The notes under the pieces were generated by a model that was given only the letters and a program-made list of their open reading frames with translations, did no database searches and was not told the origin of the DNA. From assembly GCF_000711225.1 (NCBI RefSeq), contig NZ_JOMG01000002.1:2182501-2246500 (forward strand): DNA of 64,000 nucleotides, in the 5' to 3' direction. Below are positions 53,512 to 63,197 of this stretch, piece by piece (the first letter of the stretch is position 1; each line of letters begins with the position of its first letter). The DNA comes from Pelobacter seleniigenes DSM 18267 (lineage in GTDB: Bacteria > Desulfobacterota > Desulfuromonadia > Desulfuromonadales > Geopsychrobacteraceae). Made by a program: the position numbers and the translations under genes.

Positions 53512-54740
53512 GCTATCCTCACTTCCAGGTCGCCAGCCTCCGCCAGAAGGTCGGCTGCGACCGGGATCTGAATCATTTCCGCAGGCAGGACTTTGCGGAA
53601 GGTCTGCGTTGCGATAACCCGTTCATTCTGGCAGATCTGCACTGCACAATTTTGGGCGGGCCGGCTGGGGCGCAGGGAGAGGGTGAAATCCTTCTCGCCG
53701 CTGACGCGCTGGGGAACGGTATGGGTGATCGAAGCGTCACCGCGAATGGCCAGTTGCGTACTCTGCGGGCTATGACTGTGCAGATAGGCGGCGATCCCCA
53801 GCGCCATCTTTTCGGCTTCGGCAGAAACGAAATCGACCAGATCGTGAACCTGGAGGACATTGCCCGCGACAAAGATGCCGGGGCTGCTGGTCTGATAACT
53901 GTCATCGACCAGGGCGCCTTTGGTCCTTTGATCGAGTTCTACACCGGCTTGCAAAGACAGCTCGTTTTCGGGGATCAGGCCGACCGAAAGGATCAGGGTG
54001 TCGCAGGGATAGTCTTTTTCGGTTCCGGGGAGCGGCGCGAACTTTTCGTCGACAGCCGCGACCGTGACCCCTTCCAGGCGGGAGCGCCCTTTGATATCGA
54101 TGATGGTATGATTGAGGAACAGCGGAATATCGTAATCATTGAGGCACTGGGCGATGTTGCGCGGCAGGCCGCTCGGATAGGGCTGGAGTTCGAAAACCGC
54201 TTTGACCTGCGCTCCTTCCAGGGTCAGCCGTCGGGCCATGATCAGGCCGATATCGCCGGAACCAAGGATCACCACGTTCTTGCCGGGCATGGTATTCGCC
54301 AGGTTGATGTAGGACTGGGCGACGCCGGCGGTGTAAATACCGGCGGGCCGGGTGCCCGGAATGCTGATGGCTCCGCGGGTGCGTTCCCGGCAGCCCATGG
54401 TCAGAGCCAGCGCCTCGGCCTGAAATTCGAGCAACCCCTGTTTGGAAACGGCGAGCACTTTTTTATCCGCGGTGATATCAAGGACTGTGACATCGGTCAG
54501 ATAAGGGATGTGCAGACGGTCGATTTCATCGATAAAGCGCTGGGCGTATTCCGGGCCGCTGAGGGATTCCTTGAAGCGAAGCAGGCCGAAGCCGTCATGG
54601 ATACATTGGCGCAGAATCCCGCCTAAGTGTTTTTCCCGTTCCAGAATCAGGATATCGGTGACGCCGTTGTGGTAAAGCTCTAACGCTGCCGCCAGTCCGG
54701 CCGGTCCACCGCCGATGATGATCACCTGTTTATGCTGCAT
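53505..54740 (-). CDS. NAD(P)/FAD-dependent oxidoreductase
   Basis: A 411-residue pyridine-nucleotide-disulfide-like flavoprotein. FAD motif IIIGGGPAGLAAALEL at the N-terminus, a second Rossmann motif VVILGSGDIGLIMARRL near 170, and PGIFVAGNVLQVHDLVDF, which contacts FAD. The region CIHDGFGLLRFKESLSG is typical of the glycerol-3-phosphate-associated family. It overlaps the BFD-containing oxidoreductase (11 bp) and DUF1667 gene. It probably relays electrons from the first enzyme to NAD(P) or the quinone pool. The exact substrate is not known. Confidence 0.85.
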   Translation of the reverse strand: MQHKQVIIIGGGPAGLAAALELYHNGVTDILILEREKHLGGILRQCIHDGFGLLRFKESLSGPEYAQRFIDEIDRLHIPYLTDVTVLDITADKKVLAVSKQGLLEFQAEALALTMGCRERTRGAISIPGTRPAGIYTAGVAQSYINLANTMPGKNVVILGSGDIGLIMARRLTLEGAQVKAVFELQPYPSGLPRNIAQCLNDYDIPLFLNHTIIDIKGRSRLEGVTVAAVDEKFAPLPGTEKDYPCDTLILSVGLIPENELSLQAGVELDQRTKGALVDDSYQTSSPGIFVAGNVLQVHDLVDFVSAEAEKMALGIAAYLHSHSPQSTQLAIRGDASITHTVPQRVSGEKDFTLSLRPSRPAQNCAVQICQNERVIATQTFRKVLPAEMIQIPVAADLLAEAGDLEVRIAC

Positions 54741-56205
54741 GATGGTCGTCCTCCCGAACTTTGCCGGTGAACAGGTAGGAGCCGGCATGCTGATAAAGGA
54801 CCTCCGTCTCTTTGCTCCCCAGGGTTTCCTGGATCAATGCGGCGATGCGGGTTTCACAATAACCGCCCTGACAACGGCCCATGGTCGCCCGGGTCCGGTT
54901 TTTAATCCCGGTCACCGTGACCACGCCGAGGGGATTGTTGATGGCGCGGAGGATTTCGGCTTTGGTAATGGTTTCGCAACGGCAGACGATCTCGCCGTAG
55001 TTCGGGTCCGCGTTGATCAATGCCTGCTGCCGCTCACGCGGCTGCCCGGCAAACGGGGGAATCCCTCGGCGAACCGGGTTAAAGGATGGATTGGGGGCCA
55101 GCTGCTCCCGGTCGCGGATCCTGCCGACCACCCGCCGGGCAATCGGTAAGGCGCAGGTCAGTCCGGGCGATTCGATCCCGATCAGATTGACAATGCCCGG
55201 TTTGTCGGCTCTGCTTTCAATCAGGAAATCCAGGACCTCGCCGGTGGCAGGATCAATCCTTTTCCAGCGGGTTCCGGCGAAGTTGCGGATGAAGAAATCG
55301 CGCTTGATATGCTTGAACATTTTTGAGCCGTCTGCGATCAAACCCTGCATGTGGTCACGGGTGGCGGCAAAGTCATCCGGATCGTCGGTGAGATAGGAAT
55401 CCGGGCCGATCAGCACATTGCCGTCGATGGTGGGGGTGGCATGGGTGGAGAAGCCGCCCTTGGCATTGGGGGCCGGATAGACCGGGATGTTCAGGTACTG
55501 GCCGGCTTTTTTATCCAGCACAAAATATTCCCCCTTGAACCCTTTGACCTGGTGGCCGCTGATGCCGAGCATTTCGGAAATGGCGACACAGTTCATCCCG
55601 GCACAGTTGATGACCCAGCGGGCGGAGAAATGCTGGTTTCCGGCACTGATTCGGTAGCGGCCGGCGCTGTTTTCGATGGCGGTGACTTCGCTGGCAAAGA
55701 AAAATTCCGCACCATTGGCGTGAGCATTTTCGGCCAGGGCGATGGTGTACTGCATCGGATTGAGAATCCCGGAAGCGGGGCTGTACATGGCGAACTCACC
55801 GCCGGCGCTGGCATCGATCCGGTAGAGGCGGTCCTTGTCGATAATCTCCAGGCCGCGGACTCCGTTGGTCTCTCCAATCTGTTTGAACTTGAGGATATTC
55901 CGCAGGTCTTCGTCGTTGAAGCCGACCACGACCTTGCCGGTCCGTTTGAAAGGGACATCCAGTTCCTTGGCGACCTGGTCGAACTCGCGATTGCCTTCAA
56001 CCGTACATTCGGCCTTGAGGGAGCCGGGTCGATAGGTAAAACCACCGTGCAGCACTCCGGTGTTGCGGCTGGAATTGCCGCAGGCGACATCCAACTCTTT
56101 TTCCAGCACGGCGATGCGCAGGCGATAGCGGGACAACTCCCGGGCGACGGCCGAACCGATCACGCCGGCACCGATGATGACCACGTCGTATGATTGTTCT
56201 TTCAT
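54730..56205 (-). CDS. GlpA-like FAD oxidoreductase with C-terminal [2Fe-2S] BFD domain
   Basis: A 491-residue DAO-type flavoprotein. N-terminal FAD motif VVIIGAGVIGSAVARELSRY, then RNTGVLHGGFTYRPGSLKAECTVEGN. A C-terminal BFD-like domain (about 400-470) has four Cys: CRC, then MGRCQGGYC. This matches anaerobic G3P dehydrogenase (GlpA-like) or L-2-hydroxyglutarate dehydrogenase relatives. The catalytic target is probably a 2-hydroxy acid or glycerol phosphate. It starts the three-gene set and lies 20 bp after the LarA homologue, which favours an alpha-hydroxy acid. A GAGGAAC site supports the start. Confidence 0.87.
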   Translation of the reverse strand: MKEQSYDVVIIGAGVIGSAVARELSRYRLRIAVLEKELDVACGNSSRNTGVLHGGFTYRPGSLKAECTVEGNREFDQVAKELDVPFKRTGKVVVGFNDEDLRNILKFKQIGETNGVRGLEIIDKDRLYRIDASAGGEFAMYSPASGILNPMQYTIALAENAHANGAEFFFASEVTAIENSAGRYRISAGNQHFSARWVINCAGMNCVAISEMLGISGHQVKGFKGEYFVLDKKAGQYLNIPVYPAPNAKGGFSTHATPTIDGNVLIGPDSYLTDDPDDFAATRDHMQGLIADGSKMFKHIKRDFFIRNFAGTRWKRIDPATGEVLDFLIESRADKPGIVNLIGIESPGLTCALPIARRVVGRIRDREQLAPNPSFNPVRRGIPPFAGQPRERQQALINADPNYGEIVCRCETITKAEILRAINNPLGVVTVTGIKNRTRATMGRCQGGYCETRIAALIQETLGSKETEVLYQHAGSYLFTGKVREDDHHAA

Positions 56206-56225
56206 GAACAGGTTCCTCTGGTAGG

Positions 56226-57506
56226 TTAAAGCAGGTTTCCCTGGGCGTCGAAAGCCAATTCTTCCGCCGTGCCGATAATATCGATGCGCGGATTGTTCCT
56301 GGCTTCGGGCAACAGGTTTTCCGAGATCATGATCTCCCCGATATGCAGGGTGTTTTTGATCCGAATCAGGCGGGCATCGTTATGGTCGATGCCGTAGCAG
56401 CCCTTGATCGCCGCCTGAATGGCCAGCCGGTCATTTTCCATGACCAGGGGGATCTTGCAGGATTGCAGCATGCCGTTGGTCAGCGGGTTCGGATAGGTCT
56501 CGAAAAAATCGATCTGGTTGAAAAATCGTCTGGTGCAGACATCGGCATTGGTCATACCGTTGGCGTTGCCATGACTTTCCTCGGTCAGGCTGAGCAAGGC
56601 CAGACGCTGGGCCAGCGGAGGCATGGCAAAGGTGTCGATATAGTTGCGGCGGATGACGTTCGGATCCATGCCGGTGCCGGCAATATTTTTGCCGGCGGCA
56701 TCGACAACCAGGACGTCGCAGCCGGGAAAAAGGATCTGCGGCATGTGCTCGCGGCTGATGTCGAGCAGAACCGGTTCCTCGGCCAGGATCTGTTCGGCAG
56801 GGATGGCGGCGATCCGGAAGGTCTCGTCATAGGCGTTTTCCAGAATGCCGACGGCAAATAGAATGTTCGCCCGCTGCAAAGCGGTTTCAGCGATCTCCGT
56901 GACCCGCACGGGAATATTCGGCACTCCAGCGGCATGGCAGATCTCCGCGCCATCGCGTTTGCCGAGCCCGACTGCGATCATTTTTGCCAGGCCGCTTTCA
57001 ATTGGGGCGCGAAACGAGGTGTGCTGCTTGATGCGGCCGACGACGATGATGCCATCGGCTTCCTGGGCAAACCGATCGATATGGACCGGCAGCCCGTTCG
57101 GGGTGGTGTCGATTTTGACCACCTCCATGGTTGCCCGAATCGGGGCGCCGACCGTTTCTTCCGTGATGCCCAACTCGTAGAGCACCCCGGCCTGCCCCTC
57201 AGCAGTGGCTCCGCCATGGCTGCCCATGGCCGGAACGATGAACGGCTGGCCGCCAAGAGCTCTGACCCAGCCGACCAGTTCGCGCAGGATCTCGGGCAAG
57301 TTAGCGATGCCGCGACTGCCTGCAGTGATGGCGATGGTGGCGCCGGGGGCAATTCTGGCCGGCAGATTGCGCAGGTCGAGTTGCTGACGCAGGGCCGCCG
57401 GGATGTCTGCAATGTGCTCCTGGCAGAACTTCTGGCGGACCCTGATCATCCTGGGCAGGGGGATATGCTGGATAATTTTTTGGACTGCTACATTGGAAGA
57501 TGCCAT
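56226..57506 (-). CDS. LarA-family (lactate racemase domain, DUF2088) protein
   Basis: A 426-residue protein with the LarA N-terminal fold: ITAGSRGIANLPEILRELVGW, the MGSHGGAT motif (His equivalent to LarA His108), and GRIKQHTSFRAPIESGLAKMIAVGLGKRDG, which holds a His and Lys in the place of those that attach to the nickel-pincer cofactor. LarA homologues racemise or epimerise various alpha-hydroxy acids, and lactate is only one. Context suggests a sugar-acid or hydroxy acid. larB and larC, but no larE, occur elsewhere in the window. The start at 57506 replaces a longer unsupported frame. Confidence 0.82.
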   Translation of the reverse strand: MASSNVAVQKIIQHIPLPRMIRVRQKFCQEHIADIPAALRQQLDLRNLPARIAPGATIAITAGSRGIANLPEILRELVGWVRALGGQPFIVPAMGSHGGATAEGQAGVLYELGITEETVGAPIRATMEVVKIDTTPNGLPVHIDRFAQEADGIIVVGRIKQHTSFRAPIESGLAKMIAVGLGKRDGAEICHAAGVPNIPVRVTEIAETALQRANILFAVGILENAYDETFRIAAIPAEQILAEEPVLLDISREHMPQILFPGCDVLVVDAAGKNIAGTGMDPNVIRRNYIDTFAMPPLAQRLALLSLTEESHGNANGMTNADVCTRRFFNQIDFFETYPNPLTNGMLQSCKIPLVMENDRLAIQAAIKGCYGIDHNDARLIRIKNTLHIGEIMISENLLPEARNNPRIDIIGTAEELAFDAQGNLL

Positions 57507-57751
57507 GGTGATGATCCTGTAACCTGTCGTTGGCAGAGCTGGTGACCGGCCTTTTGATCCCGAAGTCAGTTCTGCAATTTGCAATTAGGTGAAAAGTTCG
57601 CTGCCGGTGCAAAACAGGACTGAATTTATCAGTGACAGGTTGCGCCGCAAGGAACGTTTATTCATAGTATGAATGGTATCTATACATACTATGAGAGAAA
57701 TCAGCAAGAGCGCTTATCGGGGTTGCGCGGGGGCGTGCCCGGGGACAATAG

Positions 57752-57792
57752 CAAGCCCTTTTTGTCGTTATGCTGCTGGCAAAAAGGGCTTG
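57752..57792. repeat. Perfect 12-bp inverted repeat beside the REP-like element
   Basis: CAAGCCCTTTTT and AAAAAGGGCTTG are separated by 17 bp. It abuts the REP-like copy 2. It could terminate transcription leftwards, but T-runs lie inside the stem and not after it. Confidence 0.6.
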
Positions 57793-57806
57793 TTATGAAT
57801 GGCGCC

Positions 57807-57970
57807 CGTTTAAGCAGCTTTGCAGTAAACTCGGGACTGTCCCGGGGGGCATCGGGGGCTGTCCCAAGAGTTTGCGAGCCATGAAAGCTGTAGCGGTTAG
57901 CACCGCAAAGACCTGGGACAGCCCCCGTGCGGGGACAGTCCCGGTTTTGCTGCCATCTCCTCCTAAACTA
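57807..57970. repeat. REP-like dispersed inverted-repeat element, copy 2
   Basis: Matches 13847-14017 and preserves the full-length arms, so the intact GGGACTGTCCC and GGGACAGTCCC ends are seen with GGGGGCTGTCCC/GGGACAGCCCCC inside. The last part after AAACTA is displaced by the MITE; the continuation GCGCCATTCGG reappears at 58133. Confidence 0.85.
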
Positions 57971-58130
57971 GTGCCTCCGTACGGTTAGTTCTCTATCCCA
58001 ATTCCGGTCATTTTTGCCGCTGTCTACGTTCTGCCTTCTCGGCTTAGCCCCAGCTAGGCCTGCGGCGGCACGCCTTGACAGCAACAAAAATGACCCAAAA
58101 TTAATTCAAATAAATAACCAAACGGGACAC
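57971..58130. mobile_element. TA-flanked MITE inserted into the REP-like element
   Basis: A 160-bp noncoding element with terminal inverted repeats GTGCCTCCGTACGGTT and AACCAAACGGGACAC (imperfect) and inner arms GGTCATTTTTG/CAAAAATGACC and GCTGTC/GACAGC. TA lies on both sides (57969-57970 and 58131-58132). Copy 1 of the host repeat shows the uninterrupted site AAACTAGCGCC, so insertion with a TA duplication is directly visible. This fits an IS630/Tc1-mariner-type element moved in trans. The remaining bases of 57507-58224 hold no gene. Confidence 0.8.
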
Positions 58131-58224
58131 TAGCGCCATTCGGGCGGGCTATTTTTTTCTCCGACGCGTGAAAAGAGCCGGTTATCGTTCCTAGCGCAAT
58201 GGCTGCACAGGGGTGCGAAACGGC

Positions 58225-59775
58225 TCAGGTCACCGGGGCCGGGTTGAACAGGACCAGGTCGTTGTGAATCCCGAGTTTGTCGGCGGCAACCTGCTTACGG
58301 CCGCTGGCCACATCAATGATGAAGTGGAAGATTTCCCAGCCGATTTCTTCGATGCTGGCCTCACCGCTGGCAATCCGGCCGGCATTGATATCGATCAGGT
58401 CGTACCAGCGGTTGCAGAGCGCAGTTCGGCTGGCGACCTTGACGACCGGCGCCATGGCCAGACCGTAGGGGGTGCCGCGGCCGGTGGTGAAAACCTGCAT
58501 ATTGATCCCGGCCGCCAGTTGCAGCGTGCCGCAAATGAAGTCACTGGCAGGTGTTGCTACGAAGACAAGCCCTTTTTTGCGTAAGCGTTCACCGGGAGCA
58601 AGAACATCGACAATCGGGCTGGTCCCGGACTTGATGATAGAGCCGAGGGACTTTTCCACGATGTTCGCCAGACCGCCGGCTTTATTGCCCGGGGTCGTGT
58701 TGGCGCTACGGTCCACTTCGCCCAGTTCAAGGTAGCGATCATACCAGGCCATTTCGCGGATCATGGCCTGGCCGACTTCCTTGTCCACGGTTCGCGGGGT
58801 CAGCATGTAGACGGCATCACGAACTTCTGTCACTTCAGAGAATACAGCAGTCCCCCCTGCGCGCACGATCAGATCGGCGGCAAACCCGACGGCGGGGTTA
58901 GCGGTAATGCCGGAAAGCGCATCACTGCCGCCGCATTGCATGCCGACCACCAGGTCGGAGACCGGACAGGTTTCGCGCTGCCGCTGGTTGAGATTGTGCA
59001 GCTTTTTATCCGCCATCGCCATGATGCCGTTGACCATGGCTGAAAACCCCTGGAAAGCTTCATCCTGGATCTCCAGAATGGCTTCCGGCTGCTGGTCATT
59101 GGCTCCGGATAAAAAGTTGGCGGGAACCAGCCGCTTGGGATCCAGTTTTTCACAACCCAGACCCAGAACCATGACTTCTCCCCCCAGATTGGGGTTCAAG
59201 GTCAGGTTCTGCAGGGTGCGGATCGGTATAATTGCTGCCGGAGCATTGATGGCAACGCCGCACCCGTAAGAATGGTTCAACGCAACCACATCGTCCACAT
59301 TCGGGTAGTTGGGAAGCAATTCCTGTTTAATCTTGCGGACCACGAAGTCAGCTATCCCGGCGACACATTGCACACTGGTGCTGATGCCAAGAATGTTTTT
59401 GGTCCCAACGCTGCCGTCCGGATTACGATACCCTTCAAAGGTATAGCCTTCCAGTGGCTCAAGCTGGGGAGCCGGTCTGGTCGCCAATTCCATGTCGGCA
59501 AGGGCCGGTGCGGTCGGCATCCTGACCAATGCTTCGTGGATCCAGCTTCCGCGGGGAATATCGTTTACTGCATAGCCAATGGTTTCACCGTAACGGATGA
59601 TCGGTTCACCTTCGGTGATATCGCAAAGAGCTATTTTATGTCCCTGAGGAACATCTCCAACCAGAACCGTTCCGTCTTCAATGCAGTCTCCGCTTTTCAA
59701 TCCACCGGTTGAGACTGCGACAGCAACGTTATCCTGGGGGGTTATTTTGATACTTTTTCTGTCTTTTGAGTTCAT
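58225..59775 (-). CDS. garD: UxaA/GarD family dehydratase, probable galactarate dehydratase
   Basis: A 516-residue protein of the altronate/galactarate dehydratase family. The N-terminal SAF-like domain ([25 protein letters not shown]) is followed by the large domain with [60 protein letters not shown], and [16 protein letters not shown]. The length is close to E. coli GarD (523). It would dehydrate galactarate or a similar aldarate. Altronate dehydratase (UxaA) is a possible alternative. The start at 59775 has a weak ribosome site. Confidence 0.82.
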   Translation of the reverse strand: MNSKDRKSIKITPQDNVAVAVSTGGLKSGDCIEDGTVLVGDVPQGHKIALCDITEGEPIIRYGETIGYAVNDIPRGSWIHEALVRMPTAPALADMELATRPAPQLEPLEGYTFEGYRNPDGSVGTKNILGISTSVQCVAGIADFVVRKIKQELLPNYPNVDDVVALNHSYGCGVAINAPAAIIPIRTLQNLTLNPNLGGEVMVLGLGCEKLDPKRLVPANFLSGANDQQPEAILEIQDEAFQGFSAMVNGIMAMADKKLHNLNQRQRETCPVSDLVVGMQCGGSDALSGITANPAVGFAADLIVRAGGTAVFSEVTEVRDAVYMLTPRTVDKEVGQAMIREMAWYDRYLELGEVDRSANTTPGNKAGGLANIVEKSLGSIIKSGTSPIVDVLAPGERLRKKGLVFVATPASDFICGTLQLAAGINMQVFTTGRGTPYGLAMAPVVKVASRTALCNRWYDLIDINAGRIASGEASIEEIGWEIFHFIIDVASGRKQVAADKLGIHNDLVLFNPAPVT

Positions 59776-59795
59776 AAAAATTTTTTCTCTCGCAT

Positions 59796-61310
59796 CTATT
59801 TCTGAGCGTCCTCTTGTTTTTTCTGATGGGTTTTGACCATTGAGTAAATTGAATAGCCCAGAGAAATGAAAATTAATACCCACAGAAACATTGCGATCGG
59901 ACTCTTGGTGAAGAATATGGTCAGAGTTCCGAAAGATTCCAGCGATTTTACAAAATAGATTTCTGCTGATTTGCCGAGAATGAAGCCGATGATAAGCGGC
60001 GCCACTTCAATCCCAACTTTGCTACAGAAATATCCGAAGAGACCAAAGATCAGCAGGGTCCAGACATCGAACATGATTCCATAGTTGATCGCATAGGCAC
60101 CAACCACACACATCATGATGATGATCGGGAAGAGAATGTATTTTGGTACAGTGATGACCTTAGCGATATGTTTGATCGCAAAAAACATGATCAGGAACAT
60201 TGCAATGTTGGCTATTGCCAACGCAATCACCATGGTGTACCAGGTATCCAGATGGTCACCAATGAACAGTGGACCGACTTGAATCCCCTGCAAAGTGAAG
60301 GCGCCGATCAGAACCGCCGTGGTACTGTCTCCCGGGATACCCAGTGATAACAGTGGTATCAAGGCTCCACCGGTAAGCCCGTTGTTGGATGATTCCGAAG
60401 CAATAACTCCGGAGGGTTCCCCCGTCCCCATTTTTTCTGGTTCTTTACAGAAGTTTTTTTGCTGAGTATATGCCAAGACTGATGCTGCACTGCCGCCAAC
60501 TCCGGGAAGCATGCCGACAAAGGTGCCGATGGCAGAAGAGCGAAACAGGTTAATGAACTGGCCTTTGAACACAGTCCATGAGAATCTGACCTTATTTGAA
60601 AGGTTCAAATCAGCACTAAGGTCTTCCTCAGTAATGCCCTTCGCAGCTTCTTCAAAAATAGTTGCCAAACCGAACAGGCCAATCAACACCGGGAGCAATG
60701 AGAATCCTTCTTCCAGGTAGGGGACCATGAAATCAAACATTAGCCGGGTTTCGCCGTTGCCACCGACGGAAATGTCGTAGGTTCCGATCAGGCTGAGCAG
60801 GACGCCAAGAGCCCCGCTAAAAACACCGAACAAAATGTTGCTGGACAATGAAGCGATAACGGTCAGGGCGAGAAAGATAATCAGGAATTTTTCGACATAG
60901 GAAAATTTGATCGCCACATCCGCCAGTGCCGGAGCAAAGAAGAACAGGATAATCATGCTGAAAACACCACCGAACAGAGAGGAGGCGATGCCAACTTTCA
61001 GCGCCTTTTCCCCTTCACCCTTTAGTGTCATGGGATAACCGTCAAATGTGGTGGTAATCGACGATGGTGTCCCTGGAATATTGAGCAAAATTGCCGGAAC
61101 CAGACCACCGGAAATACCGCCCACATACAGACCGAGAAGCAGCGCCAATCCTTCATTCAGGCTCAATGAATACGTTAGCGGAAGGCAAACGGCAACAGCC
61201 ATGGTTGCTGTCATGCCGGGAATCGCGCCAAAGAAAATACCGATGAATACCCCCAGAGGGATCAATATGAGAAATGTTGGGGTGATATCAGCTAAAACAG
61301 TATGGATCAT
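59796..61310 (-). CDS. tctA: Tripartite tricarboxylate transporter large permease TctA
   Basis: A 504-residue protein with about 12 helices and the TctA signatures [23 protein letters not shown], the [19 protein letters not shown] loop and a second such loop near [19 protein letters not shown]. TctABC carriers import di- and tricarboxylates with a periplasmic binding protein; several carry aldarates or sugar acids. It follows tctB after 33 bp and precedes garD after 20 bp. Confidence 0.93.
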   Translation of the reverse strand: MIHTVLADITPTFLILIPLGVFIGIFFGAIPGMTATMAVAVCLPLTYSLSLNEGLALLLGLYVGGISGGLVPAILLNIPGTPSSITTTFDGYPMTLKGEGEKALKVGIASSLFGGVFSMIILFFFAPALADVAIKFSYVEKFLIIFLALTVIASLSSNILFGVFSGALGVLLSLIGTYDISVGGNGETRLMFDFMVPYLEEGFSLLPVLIGLFGLATIFEEAAKGITEEDLSADLNLSNKVRFSWTVFKGQFINLFRSSAIGTFVGMLPGVGGSAASVLAYTQQKNFCKEPEKMGTGEPSGVIASESSNNGLTGGALIPLLSLGIPGDSTTAVLIGAFTLQGIQVGPLFIGDHLDTWYTMVIALAIANIAMFLIMFFAIKHIAKVITVPKYILFPIIIMMCVVGAYAINYGIMFDVWTLLIFGLFGYFCSKVGIEVAPLIIGFILGKSAEIYFVKSLESFGTLTIFFTKSPIAMFLWVLIFISLGYSIYSMVKTHQKKQEDAQK

Positions 61311-61343
61311 ACGAATATTCCTTCTCTACTATTCTGCTTGGTC

Positions 61344-61787
61344 TTATGGGAGGCTAATGTTGAACAGTTGTTCAAGAACATACCAGGCGATACAGGGTGC
61401 CAGTACGGCATTGAGTACAATCACTAACAATCTGGATTTCGTTATCTGATGGGAATAAAGTAGTGACAGTAGAAGAATAAACGGGATCGATATCAACAGG
61501 AAACCCATGCCGGTGTTGGGAAAGAACTGGCCGACATAATCCATCAACACAAAATACACGACCGTCAGCAAGATGGTCCCGAAAAACCTGAATTTATCAA
61601 TGTGCTGCATGCTGAACTTAAAGTTTTCTTCCCCCTTGATGATTCTTTTGAGTTTGGGGATGCCATAAATAATAAAAATAAGCATCAGAAGAAAAAGCAG
61701 AAAGTAGATAACAAGTTTCGGGAAAAGCAAATGCGAGGTGCTGAAATCCACCGAAACCTGAAAAATTGATGATTGCCCTGAATCCAT
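61344..61787 (-). CDS. tctB: Tripartite tricarboxylate transporter small permease TctB
   Basis: A 147-residue protein with four membrane helices in the TctB pattern (paired hydrophobic segments, FFGTILLTVVYFVLMDYVGQFFPNTGMGFLL). It partners TctA. The ATG at 61787 is preferred because GAGG lies 8 nt upstream; a GTG start three codons earlier is less likely. Confidence 0.85.
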   Translation of the reverse strand: MDSGQSSIFQVSVDFSTSHLLFPKLVIYFLLFLLMLIFIIYGIPKLKRIIKGEENFKFSMQHIDKFRFFGTILLTVVYFVLMDYVGQFFPNTGMGFLLISIPFILLLSLLYSHQITKSRLLVIVLNAVLAPCIAWYVLEQLFNISLP

Positions 61788-61852
61788 GTTGTCCACCTCA
61801 AAAAACGTCTAATGATATGACTTCTGTAGCTCGTATGATGAATTTTTCTTAT

Positions 61853-61893
61853 ATAAAAAACGGGCATCTCCTGTTCTATAAGTGGAGATGCCC
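61853..61893 (-). terminator. Intercistronic attenuator between tctC and tctB
   Basis: GGGCATCTCC and GGAGATGCCC form a 10-bp stem followed by TTTTTTATAT on the minus strand. It probably lets most transcripts end after the binding-protein gene. Confidence 0.85.
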
Positions 61894-61914
61894 CAAAATT
61901 ATGAGCTACCCTTT

Positions 61915-62955
61915 TTACTTCATACCGTCGATGATCTTTTTAATACGTTCCATTTTGGCTTTGAAGTATGGAGCTGATTTGGTTGAAGGCATGAAGTCCG
62001 GAATAAAGAATGATTTTTTCTGAGTCTGTTGAATTTTGCCCTCGGCATAAATTTCTGCCAAGGCATTGTCAAGATATTCAACAATTTCAGGCTTGATGTC
62101 CTTGTTATAAAGGAAAATAAATTCCTTGTCGAAGGTGAAATTGGTCTTGTCATCGTAGGGAACCCAAGCTTTCGGCTCGACAAATTGCATCAATTCTTCG
62201 CGGGAGGTTTTCCCCATGCCTTCGGGGTTAGCTTGCTCAAGAGTTTGGTTGCGGGCAGTCAGCCAAACGAAACGCATTGCTTTTTGATCGTCAGCGGGCA
62301 GCCGGGTGTATTGTTCATTAGCCTGAACCGAACCGTTGATCAGGTCCGCCTGTCCGTCAAACAGCAACTGGTTTTTATCAGCTTGTGAACCGGTGTAGAC
62401 AGCGACCAAGTTTTCCTGCTTGCCAGGATATTTGACACTAACGGCATTTTTCAGAGCAGTATAACCAATTTCAGAGACGCCGCCGGGTTGAATAGCCACA
62501 CGAACCTGCGTTCCTTTACCACAGGCATCAATGATGTCGTCAACTGACTGGTAAGGGGATTTTTTAGGGACAAGATAAGCATTCCCGGGGTTTATCGCAA
62601 GCAACGGGCCGACTTTGTAGGTGCTGAACATCTCTTCATAACCCTTAACCCCATAGAGATAGCCCAAGTATGCCTGATCATGATAAATCATAACGGTGGT
62701 GCCATCCTGGCCGGTTCTCTGAATGGTTCTGAATCCTGCACTTCCACCAATAGCATCAACTTTGACGTTGATGCCAAGTTTCTTGGAGAGGGCTTCAGCA
62801 ATGATACTGGAGTTTTGATAAGTGTCGCCACCTGTGGACTTGGAGCCGATAACAATCCTCATGTTCCCTTTGATCAGTTTGTCCGAAGCCATTGCCCCGG
62901 TAACAGACATCAGGGTAAATGCGAAGACAAACAGGCCCATCAAAATTCTTTTCAT
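61915..62955 (-). CDS. tctC: Tripartite tricarboxylate transporter substrate-binding protein TctC
   Basis: A 346-residue periplasmic protein with signal peptide (about 1-23, TGAMASDK) and the Bug/TctC fold. It delivers a carboxylated substrate to TctAB. The GKGTQVRVAIQPGGVSEIG and VYTGSQADKNQLLFDGQAD segments belong to the binding cleft. A strong GAGAGGAG ribosome site precedes the start. Context points to galactarate or a related sugar acid as substrate. Confidence 0.88.
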   Translation of the reverse strand: MKRILMGLFVFAFTLMSVTGAMASDKLIKGNMRIVIGSKSTGGDTYQNSSIIAEALSKKLGINVKVDAIGGSAGFRTIQRTGQDGTTVMIYHDQAYLGYLYGVKGYEEMFSTYKVGPLLAINPGNAYLVPKKSPYQSVDDIIDACGKGTQVRVAIQPGGVSEIGYTALKNAVSVKYPGKQENLVAVYTGSQADKNQLLFDGQADLINGSVQANEQYTRLPADDQKAMRFVWLTARNQTLEQANPEGMGKTSREELMQFVEPKAWVPYDDKTNFTFDKEFIFLYNKDIKPEIVEYLDNALAEIYAEGKIQQTQKKSFFIPDFMPSTKSAPYFKAKMERIKKIIDGMK

Positions 62956-63197
62956 GATCTACTCCTCTCTTCGTTGAGTGTAAGGGGTTGTTGTACCAAA
63001 AAAGACATCAAATTAAAACGTGACTATGGTAGCGCTGTCATTTTTGGTTGTCAATAAATTTCTGGAGATGCTTTTGAAATTTGTAATAGCGTCATGGATT
63101 AATCCCGATCTGTATCAATCTATGACGAAAATAATTATTTAAATTAATAGGTTATGGAAGTTGCTGAAATACCTTGCTATGCTTTTTGCGAGAAAGC

